A stretch of DNA of 64,000 nucleotides, taken from positions 201,275,959 through 201,339,958 of the forward strand of contig CP136062.1 of the NCBI GenBank assembly GCA_032622095.1, given 5' to 3'. Position 1 is the stretch's first letter, and every line of letters starts with the position of its first letter. Below, piece after piece: positions 48,016 through 60,000 of the stretch. Source of the DNA: Siphonodentalium dalli. Its lineage: Eukaryota; Mollusca; Scaphopoda; Gadilida; Siphonodentaliidae. The notes beneath the pieces were generated by a model that was not told the DNA's origin, searched no databases, and saw only the letters and a program-made list of their open reading frames with translations. Both the position numbers and the translations under genes were made by a program.

Positions 48016-51000
48016 GTGAGGCTAATTAAATGTTTTGGCTGGAGTTACTGAAGCGAGGATTGGGGAAGATACGTGATCGAGCTAACGGGACATAAATCTT
48101 TATATAGGATTGTGGGTACGCTACAATAGTTGATTTTGTATGTCGTCGAGCAATATGAAGATAGTAATCAGTTATGAGACACCGTCAAATAATTTTATTT
48201 GGGGTTTTCAAAACGCTTTGTTTTAGCTATGTACGATTGTATTAGTCTAAAAAAGAATGGCATTTTTACCATTTTTTTTCAACTAATACAATCGCACAAA
48301 GCTGAAACAAAGCGTTTTGAACAAACCTAATCAAATCGTTTGATTATGTCCCATTAGTGACTTCCATCTTCATATTTCTCGGCGACTTTTAAAATATGGA
48401 ATACGGATGGAACACCAGCCCAGCATTTCACAGTTGACACGCTCTGTATTCCATACCCATTGCTAAACATTTCTACTGTATTGTAATTTTAATGTGTTTG
48501 TTCCGCGCTCCGCGTGTATAATGTTTCGCAGTTTCTTGGTATACAGTGGGGGCATGGGCGTTTTATTTATAGAATGGGAATTTTTGGACGGATTAAGAGT
48601 CGCACTGCGCCAGTCCGGTAAAAGGTGTAGTTGGGAATTTCAATTTAAATTTAAATTGTTATTCGGATGCCAAAAATGCAAGGCGATTAATTCTATGAGT
48701 TGGTCATTCGTGAAACCAATTTTTTTATATTTTATAATTACAATCATGGGTATATGATCTTGAGCGCGTTACCATTTATGACTATGGTTTTCTTGTTTCA
48801 AATGTATCAGGAGCGAGGCTTCATATAAATTGTAAAGACTTGTTCCTCAATTCAATATGTATTCGTGGATATTTTTGAGATACATTAAAATATGCCTAAA
48901 GTAAAAGCAAAGAACGCAAATTCATACTTTAGATTAAGTTCACACACGAGGATATGTTGCATAGATGGATTTCTGTTGCACATTTTTTAATGCGATAATT
49001 GGAATTACAGACTATATGTGTCTTCGATTGTGTTATCCCTAATTATAGTGACGAAATGCTACGTGTTAATGCAGGGCCCCATATATAAAACTACTATATA
49101 TGTGTATTTTAGAAGACACTTCCAACACGTACAGGGCTTCGTATATAACAAATAAGAAATGCCAGTGATGTTCAAAGATACGTTTGAGAACCGAGTGGAA
49201 CTTGGAGATGATTGGGATGTCACCGTATCAATGTATGGGGGTAAGGTAAGATACATCTGTATAGGTATATAGTTTTAGTAACATGTTCACCGGTTTGGGG
49301 GGGTAAATATATGCAGGAAGGTATGCTGTTTGTTTTTTTTTGCATCTGGCATTTTCGAGGACCCACTACCCCAAAACATGCCCAAAAATGTTTTACTCCC
49401 AATGCTTTGACACCCACTGAATCCACACACAACCCTTCTTATATCGCTCATAGCAGTGGGAAATTATCTCCTTTAGTCCAAATGACAATTTAACCAGATT
49501 TAGAAACTATGTATAAATTGAACATGATCATCGCTAGGGCGTTGGAAATACTCTTGTTACCATTTAGAATTGTACTACCGCAAAATACAATAACAATTTG
49601 AGCTTACAAAGAATATCTGATATACCCCTAATTTCAATGTCAAAATGTGGTCAAATTATAGGTCCAAAACGGGCCGTAATTCATAATTGGACGAAACACA
49701 TATGCGAACTTGGCCTGTATTTTTAGCTTGGCAATACACACACCAACTTTCTTTCAGATCAAATAATCCAGACTGGATATTGAATCTGTATGCAACAGGA
49801 GGAATTAAGTGATAACATTTAGAATTTCTCTGGCGCGGAACAATACAGAGCGTTAGTCGTATAGTTTATATCATGATATGGTAAACATAAAGAGCGTTAG
49901 TTGTATATATATCGTATTCCCGATATTGTAAATGTAAAGAGCGTTTGCCTCACGTCTGTTAAAATACAAAAAAACGGAGAAAAATTGTTATGTGACTTGG
50001 GCAAATTAATTTCAGAGTATATGAATCATGCTGATCGATATCTTGTGTATTTATTGAGATATCTGTACCTCCCTCCAAATCATGCTGATCGATATGTTGT
50101 GTATTTATTGAGATATCTGTACCTCCCATGCTGATCGATATCTTGTGTATTTATTGAGATATCTGTACCTCCCTCCAAATCATGCTGATCGATATCTTGT
50201 GTATTTATTGAGATATCTGTACCTCCCTCCAAATCATGCTGATCGATATGTTGTGTATTTATTGAGATATCTGTACCTCCCATGCTGATCGATATCTTGT
50301 GTATTTATTGAGATATCTGTACCTCCCTCCAAATCATGTAGATCGATATCTTGTGTATTTATTGAGATATCTGTACCTCCCATGCTGATCGATATCTTGT
50401 GTATTTATTGAGATATCTGTACCTCCATCCAAATCATGCTGATCGATATGTTGTGTATTTATTGAGATATCTGTACCTCCCATGCTGATCGATATCTTGT
50501 GTATTTATTGAGATATCTGTACCTCCCTCCAAATCATGCTGATCGATATCTTGTGTATTTATTGAGATATCTGTACCTCCCATGCTGATCGATATCTTGT
50601 GTATTTATTGAGATATCTGTACCTCCCTCCTAATCATGTAGACACAATTTGATGGTTCGGATGCCATGTCCGTTTATCAAGTCTATAAATGTGTTACCCA
50701 TACATTAGGCTCGACCATGCACATCACGATGCATTGCCCTTATATTGGCATGAGTATGAGAAGAAAAAGCGAAGTTTTATTAATTAGAACTAATTTTTGG
50801 TCAATGTTCTGGCTATATATATCTCTCAATATATGTGGCACAATCTATGTTTTAATGACAGTTTCGATATTTTCAAAAACATATTCTTCATTTATTTATC
50901 TCAACAGAACGATGAGTTCCAGGTATACACGCCACACGAGAAGAACATCTACATTCGAGACGGTTGCCTGTTTCTCCGTCCAGTAAGTATATATATATAT

Positions 51001-54000
51001 CCGGTATAGGTATACATGTATAAATCATATATAGGTCTCAGGACTTCTTTATCACTGTGCGCATATATTGTTAATACCAAGTCGTTTTGGAATAAAACAT
51101 AGTTATAATCAAAACAGATTATCATTTTTATTATAGGCTAACAAATGGATTATAGAAAACAAAAATATAATTAGATAAATAGCGTTATGGGAGGGGATAT
51201 TATGTTTTACTGGGCTGTGCGCGAGCGACTGATTCACGTATGTGTACCAATGCGCGGTATACGGATATATCACAACCACCATGAATCGGAATAGAGTTAT
51301 CCATACTTGTATTACAATACTAGTTGAAACAGTATGCGGCATCGGAGGGGGCTGCGGTCCCTGCACAAAGGGTCATACGACCCCTTTGTGCGTTAGGGGC
51401 CCGTATGACCCTGTGTGCGCTTCGCTTCGCCCAGGTGACAGACAGATCCTTCTCTTTTATACATGTAGACATGTTATTTCAATATATCCTCGTGCAAATA
51501 TGTACATATTGGACCTAAATATTGATATCGGTTCATGTTTGACTTATTATGACCCGACCCCCCGAAGGGGGATTCTGTGGTATATAGTGGAGACCTTCGT
51601 CCGTCCATCTAGGCGTCAGCTCGTCCGTCCAGCCGTCCTTTCGTCCGTCCGTAACAGACATTTCACAACACAGCTCATGTAACGATAATCCAATTTGGAT
51701 GTCCTTTGGTATACCGGTAGACCAGCATTGTGTAAAGGATCTCCACATAGTGCAGGTTTTTCCGCACTTCCCCCAAGTTATGGCCCTCGCGGAGAGCTTT
51801 CCGGTGAATGGCAACAAGCCATATTTCCGACTAAATCCCGAAAACGAAAATAAACATTTGTCGGTATTCGCTCCATAGCACTAAATATCATCTATCTTAT
51901 TTTCAGACTCTTACTGTTGACCATCCGAAATTTTCACACACGGATGCATTGAACACTGCAACGATGGATATGTATGGTTAGTGTATATACCACAATCAAT
52001 GATTCATCGGCCCAGTATGTGTTAATTGCATCTTCAGTTCATATGTCCATGAATTTGTCATGAAAATTATCATTTCTCATATATACTAAAAATAGCCATG
52101 TTACAATCTGAATTGCACAATAAGATGTCCATCAACACTGTTGAAGCTTAAAATCTGTATGTCGCTTGGAAATACTAAAAAGCCTGCTTTTGTCATGGAA
52201 TGTCACCATGCACAGTTACGTATTCTTCATTAAACATATACATACATTCTGTTTCGGCCCGGTCAGCTATATTGTCGACAAAGGAATCACCGGCGGCGAG
52301 TGAACCTTTAAGAGCTAGACATTACAGTGAAATTGTGAGTGCTGAGTTTGGGTCAGAGCCACAAGCCCAACAGATTGGGGAATGTTATTCGAATGAGCCC
52401 AAAATCGGCAAGTATAGCAGAGACTTTTTGCCCGCCAAGATCACTGCACGTTTATAATTATTATAGGAACTAATCCTATATATATATATATACGCCGCCC
52501 GCATATTGTGGGCGACAGAAACAGTTCGTATATAAATATCAAGGTAGCACTAGATAAGGCTTCTCGATGGATACGTTTTAACCCTTTACCCAACAGAAGG
52601 GCCATGTGCCAATGCATTCTCTTATATATGCGAGTCGACCATAGGTCGCCTCGCATATATAAGAGAATGCATTGGCTTAACACATTAAAAATTATAAAAT
52701 TGTTAAAGAATGTAAGAAAAAATGGTAAAAAGTGTTAAAAAAATATTTTTTTTAGGCCAATGCATTCTCTTATATATGCGAGGCGACCTATGGTCGACTC
52801 GCATATATAAGAGAATGCATTGGCACAGGGCATAACTGTAACTATCACAATGTGGTCAAGGAGCCGATTCCAATGATATCCATATTTGTATGGTTCTATT
52901 GAGACAGACCGAAGATATTTTAGGCTGTTGAAGCTTTATTTGGCCGGTTTTGGCCGGTTTGTTGGGTAAAGGGTTAACCCGTTGGCTGCTGTATATACTT
53001 ACATTATTATTTAGAGGCTAGTACTTGATTTGTTTGATATTAGGCCCGATATCAGCCACCGGTAACATCATATCAGCCTGAATGAGGTTACCGATGGCTA
53101 ATATCTCGATATTTCCACCCTGTTCTCCTCAATGTGCCATTCCCATCGAAACATGGCTATTTCGGAAAGGAATGATAATTTGTTCGCACATGTGTATGGC
53201 GACACCCACTGGAGCCAACTGACATCAGCGACGCATACGTTATATTATGACAAGATGACAACGCACGTAGCTACATGTACTACGTCAAAGAAATCATAAA
53301 TTGTATCTTGCTTTTCGACTTGTCTCGAATTTTCGACTTTATATCTAGAATATTCGCCTTTATACATCGATTTTCGACTTTTACAAAATATCTAACTGGC
53401 AGTACTGTGCTTACGTAGACACTCTGTTTTTCTAAAGCATAGGGCAACAAAGAGCGTTCAATATTAATATGTTCCTTGTATGACAACTATAAAGAGCGCT
53501 TCTCTCTTGCTGGAAAACTGCTATGGCGTTGGCAATTTGTTTCAGAGTACATAAAGCCCGTAGACATGCAATTATCAACTTGTCTGACCCCCTTACACAA
53601 TTCGGAGGTAAATGAGACATGTCCGTTTAAATTGAATTTGGTGTCTTATCATCTCTTATGTATACTTATTTATATCTCGGATGTTACCAGAGATGTTCGA
53701 CTGCTGTACAGAGGAATGCAACGACGGAGCACATCGAGAGGGGCGGTATGGCACGTTGCCACCCATCATGTCTGCAAGGATTTCGCCAAAGGTTGCAATG
53801 AAGTATGGCCGCATCACGGTTATTGCTAGGATTCCGAGAGGCGATTGGATTTGGCCAGGTTAGACCCATTGTGATTTGAGATCCAAAATGTTATTGATAA
53901 TATCTCAAAACCGATGAGATCTGGTTCAGAAAAAAAAATGACATGGAAATCAACGAAAACAAATATAAATTCAAGCCAACACTTGGAACCCCCTTCTATC

Positions 54001-57000
54001 AATGTTTTGTAACAGCATTCCAATCTCAGTGTGTATTATTTGTGCGAAAAGAAGTATAGTACAGTATAGCCATTGAGACTTTCGCATGAAAGTAACCTCT
54101 CGCACAAATAAACCAAACCCCATGCAGGGTTTACCTCCCTTGACGACTCGATCAGACCGCTGCTACCTGCGACATTTTATCCACATTTGGTGGACTTCCG
54201 CGATATTAAGATATATATACCAATACCAAGCGAACAGATCAATATGCTGCCCTTATTACGCACACAGAATATCTAACACAATTTGCGTAATTTCGTACCT
54301 TAATAAGTCCCACTAGAACCAAACAACTATATTGCGAAAACGATTTGGTTCTCCGATTACTTTATCAATACAAAAGTTTAACCGCATATGGACTACATTG
54401 TCATGCACGACAACACACATGGCAAGTCAAACATAAGAGTTCTGATTTGCTGAAATTTTGACCAGTAGCTTGGGGAAATTGTCACCAAAACTACTCCATT
54501 CTGTCATTTCGTTTTGAATGCGGGAATTGTTCTCGAAGCACAATTCAATTCAATTTTATTCAGTAATATATAGCAAACATGATAATGTATAATACAAAAG
54601 TCAAACAAAAGAAGTTAGAAATTTGACTTTGTTTGGGTCGGTTTTCGCCATTTTGGCCGGAAATCCCCGCACTAAATATAGAAACCATAGACTAATACCC
54701 AACCGGTGATAGTCAGAAAAGATGTGTGACTGGTGCGCTCTGGTGGAGATTGCAAATAAACAAAATACCGGACTATTTCAATCACGTGATTGATCATGTG
54801 CACACTACCGGGAAATACGTCTGTTGACTGAGAGACTCGTCTGCTAAAGTTGGACTAAACCTAAAGTTGCTATTTATCACTATTTCATGCATGATCACGG
54901 TTTGTACAGGCATGCAGTGCATAAATTCTGCTCATTTCACATATATTCGTCAACGAGTCAATGTCATCACCTTATTACCATGCAGGGCCGTGTGTACTGT
55001 GGCATCAGGGGCGCCGGAAGAGGGGGGCAGAGGGGCAGCTGACCCCCTGCCCTTGACCAATGGGGGGGGGGGGGCGAGCGGGGGCAGGACTTGCCCTTTT
55101 TCTGGAGACATGCCCTTTTTCTCCCGAGTTTGCGGAGAAAATGCCCCTTTTTGCGGAAAAGTGCCCTTTTTGTAGGCTCTGCCCCCCTGCCCTTTGATGC
55201 TTACGGCGCCCCTGTGTGGCATTGTGCGAATATGGTTTCTATTTATGCAAGAGGTTATTTCCGAGCGAGAGTGATAACATGCATGTCCCCTTCGTATCTA
55301 GCAAAGTTTAGATTTAGGAAATTCAGGCTACCATCCGGTCGTATTCGTCATTGTTGCATGACATTATGGATTCCTTCACACATACTGGCAAATATGCCTG
55401 ACAAAGTTTTCGTGCAAATTGTCGCATTTTAGGCTACCATCCGATGGTATTCGTCAATGCTGCATGACACTATGCATGACTGCCTTCACATATACTGGCA
55501 AATGTGCCGTGCTGTTTCGTGCAGATCATCGCAGAGGTATGTCAGTTGAATATATTTTTGAGATATCAGCTTCGAAATTACGATTTATGTTTCTTAGACT
55601 GTTGTATCTGTGATCAAGGCTATGAAGCACCACGACCGCTAGGAACAGATATTGGAAGTTAAATATGACATACCATTGTGGAATTACACGGCAGTACACT
55701 AGTCCTGCACAATAAATTATAGCCAGTTTTTCATTCACATCTTCTAGACCACTATATATAGCAATCTGCAATGAACTATACTGATATATTGCCAGCCACG
55801 GTTACCAGTGTGTACACATATTCAAACGTGTAATCGCCTGCCACAAATGCAGCCCAACATTTAAAAGTGTAAATGGTCTAAACAGCGGAAGCTGAACATT
55901 TATTACACGACGATCTCAGGAAGAAAATTGAATTAATAACCGTTTAATAACTTCGTTGATTTTCAATGCGAATATGTTTATTTCAGCCTGAAATTCTGGC
56001 TTGAGATAAAATTCGAATTTTTCTCACCTGATTGATGCCTAGTTATGATGACATTGTTTTACACGGTGCATGTAGTTTTCTAAGATATATTCCGGCTGTT
56101 AATGTGGTGGTGATGTAAATGGAAGATTCGGTTGACATCCTGAGTCACAAACATGCGCCAATTTAGCTATCCGAGGTACATACATGCTGTGTAACATAAT
56201 GGCATGAAATTAATCATGGAAGAAGACTTTGTGTTCTAATCTACTATCTTTCTGCGGTGCATTGTCGTATAAAGTCGTTCTTGTTCACAGCAATTTGGAT
56301 GTTCCCGAACAATGAAGTCTACGGTGGATGGCCAACTGGTGGGGAGATCGACCTCATGGAAGCTAGAGGTAATCATGCTTCAAAGTGGCTTCCTTGGTTT
56401 GGATATCTCCAACACTCATCCCAATGAAGATATGGTATCCAATTTGAAAACTCATTGGTTATACTTGTTTCCAAGCTGAGTTTTCTCTCATCTTTCACTA
56501 CTATACGAAAACCAGCCTGTTCTGAAATATCGGCATTTTAAGCTCCGTATGAACCTAAGTCGACTTGCCAGATGACGCTCTTTATAATATGTTTTCACTG
56601 TGGCCCGCGCTATAAAACGGAATAACGAGCTTAAGTCCACCATGGGTTATTTTCAGATTCAAAATATGAATCCATGTGAATATTTAGGTCCAATGTGAAC
56701 CTATGTACACGAGGTGTGTTGACGAAAACATAAGACTATGCATAACATCCGATCTTATAACATTATTTGGAACATAACACACGTTCAATACCTGGTTTGT
56801 AAACTGTCCTATTTGGAAGTCAATATCTGTCCAAATTCAAATAAAAACATCATATGAATGGAATTCGTAGGTTCAATCTCATTATTTTCGGTCACAGAAC
56901 ACATACACACAGTTTGATGATGTCATATAGGCCATGTTTAAAGGCACGTGAGGCCTTAGTTGTCGAAAATATTCATATTTGTTCCAATCAACGTAAACAG

Positions 57001-60000
57001 AAAAACATTAAAACGCATACAGTTTCGTTCATATATACCATGACCATCGCGTAAACAACATGTTATCATAAAGATTTACTATATTTTACCTAAGCAAGAG
57101 CCTGATTGTGTTACAGAAGACAGCACAATGCTACTGGCTAATCACACACAAATGGCATAAACGCTCTTTATTTGTTCCATATCAGGAATTCACCAACAAA
57201 GAACGCTCTTTATGTTTACTATCATAATATAAACAAACACCAGAAAAGTTACTTTTTATGCTTTTGTTTACATAACAATTGTCAAACATTTGACAATAAC
57301 ATACTGTTTATGCGATATTTCTTATTAGTATACGGACAAAGTCTGTCTACATTTTGATGTTCTTTCTGTTTGTGGCGGTTTTTGACGGGTGAAATATTTT
57401 CACAGGATACCCACCGCCAAGGCCAACCGTACCTTTAACGACTGGTTTGGTATCGCACAGCTCTAATTAAAAATTCGATACGATATTCAGGTCACAATTT
57501 AAGTTCCTAGTTGTTTGCTTCTATCACATTCTGGGGATCGACATTGATCAACAACTGCATGCTAGAAATACGCGATGACTATATAATTATGCCTTATAAA
57601 CTATATACTAAGATTAATTTGAAGTGATATCGCCCGGAAAGAGCGCCCTTATGTTATATTTATTGTGATCTTGCAATAACAAAGATCGTTGGTGTGGTTG
57701 AAAACGACTAACGGGTTTCTGTTCAAGAGTTTTCAGGATGCAAGTACATCGTGTACAATAATGGACCTATTAAAACATGAGTCATATTCCTGAGCTCACT
57801 TGGTCGAAATAATTCGACCACGAAATTAGCCACTAATCTGAGCTGTACTGTGTTAATATCAATAACTGTTAGTGGTACAGAAAGGCAAGCGACCGTCTCA
57901 ATTTAGACCTTTAACCTCTGGGTATAAAGCGGTACTGTACTTATAGTGTACAGTAGCCCTTTAAACCCCGTACAGTTATAAAATCATTTGCATTATAATT
58001 ACCATGTTGTTTGTATCGTTCATAGAGATGCATTTTGCACTAACCCATGGCTCAAATTCATTCATTTGTTGCATATATTCTGCTGAGTATAAAAGGAGAT
58101 GGTCCCATGAATGGCCGGATTTAGTGTACAGTCCCCCTTTTAAATTGGAGATGAAGTATCGGGTCTGTATGTTTGCAGGGAACATGAAGGCAATGGATGC
58201 AGACGGTGTCAATCATGGGTGTGATACGATATCGTCTGCTGTACATTTCGGAGTAGATCCAAATCAAAACAGAGAACTAGTCCACGACAGGTGAGTCTAA
58301 GTATACCAGTTTCAGGTATCTACATATAAGTGGCTGCCGGACAAATGAGCCGATCGTTCATATGGAAGATTTGTTCCACCATACGTTGCTATTTGAACCT
58401 TAAACTTGTGATGGCTTTGTAACATCTCAGCCTGGTTCCGAGGGTCAATATATACGTTAAATACCCTTATACGGACTTTATATACCTATACTAATTATTA
58501 AAGTCATTGAAATGAGATTATTCTTCAGCATGGAACAGGAAGAAGCATTCCCTGTTAGTGTATTCCTTAATATGGATTGGTCTCACTTCTTTGCCAAAAA
58601 AAAAACATGACAAGAGCTTTAAAATTGCCATGACGTTGGTGATTTCCCCCCAGAATATGTACAGCCTATATATATATATATCGGTATTTCGTGTATTTAT
58701 CTACCTATATTGGTCTATTGTTTCACATTTTAGCCGTATGCCGCAAGGGACATGGTCAGATGATTTTCATTCTTATAGTCTACAATGGACAGAAGATTCG
58801 ATAGTGTGAGTACAATGCTTTGTGAATAATTTCTTCTCAGTGTTGCTGGTACAAAGTTGCTGTTAACGATTAGCTGGCTTCTGCAATGGGGTTGGCTCAG
58901 AAATAGACATGAGGTGTTTACCATGCATAGAAACCAAAATATAAGGTTGTATTGTTGTCGGCCAGTTATTCGTCACTGGGTTATATGAATTTCTTCTGAG
59001 ATATCGAAGCCTGGCTGTGATTAGCCTTCTTACATTCTATCACAACGACTGAAGTTTAAGTTTAACCCTTTACCCAACAGAAGGGCCCTGTGCCAATGCA
59101 TTCTCTTATATATGCGAGTCGACCATAGGTCGCCTCGCATATATAAGAGAATGCATTGGCTTAACACATTAAAAATTATAAAATTGTTAAAGAATGTAAG
59201 AAAAAATGTTTTTTTTAGGCCAATGCATTCTCTTATATATGCGAGGCGACCTATGGTCGACTCGCATATATAAGAGAATGCATTGGCACAGGGCATAACT
59301 GTAACTATCACAATGTGGTCAAGGAGCCGGTTCCAATGATATCCATATTTGTACGGTTCTATTGAGACAGACCGAAGATATTTTAGGCTGTTGAAGCTTT
59401 ATTTGGCCGGTTTTGGCCGGTTTGTTGGGTAAAGGGTTAAGTGGCGTTGATCAGGCAGGTCTATTAAACATATCCTATAAAATTATTGATTTCATGGATC
59501 TTGAAGTTCCATTTTGTTTGTTTCCAATTAATAATTGCAGACACGAGGTTGATGGAAAAGAGTCGCACGTAGTAAAAACGCCACCCGATGGGTTCTTCAA
59601 AAGGTTCGGTTTTCACGGTAATGATCCGTGGAGGAAAGGTGGACACAACGCTCCTTTCGATCAAAATGTAGGTATATTATTGGTACTAAGGCCGATTAGT
59701 ATAGACATACAAGCAACGACTTAAATGGTCGCCCACAAAGCAATTATAGAAATACTATGACAATTCTACTACATGGCTGGAGCTGACAAAAAATATACTC
59801 TGATTCCAGTACAGTTATCCAAACACAGTTGCACTTTGTCGGTGCACAGACATAGGAAGTGCTAAACTACCACATACATGTATGGGGACACTAGCCGTGC
59901 CTAACCAAGTTTTTGTAGATTTTTTTTTGCAGAGTAGCCATATGGTCCCTCTCAGTTTTGGAATTGCAATGATAATTACTTTGAGCCTAATTAAAGATTA

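Noticed and set aside
51242-51682. 146-codon frame in GH16 intron 3
   Set aside because: Lies across repeat fragments (hairpin and CGTCCGTCC-rich sequence) inside an intron bounded by well-supported exons.
52200-52457. Possible extra GH16 exon in intron 4 (GC-richer open frame)
   Set aside because: Exons 4 and 5 join directly in phase and give the expected residues (DMYEMFDCC), leaving no room for it; no family similarity was seen.
59030-59311. Recurrent peptide NAFSYICESTIGRLAYIREC predicted at several loci (4981, 24491, 36308, 59030, 60896)
   Set aside because: It is the translation of the MITE hairpin module, which recurs in several frames and on both strands; there is no independent coding evidence.
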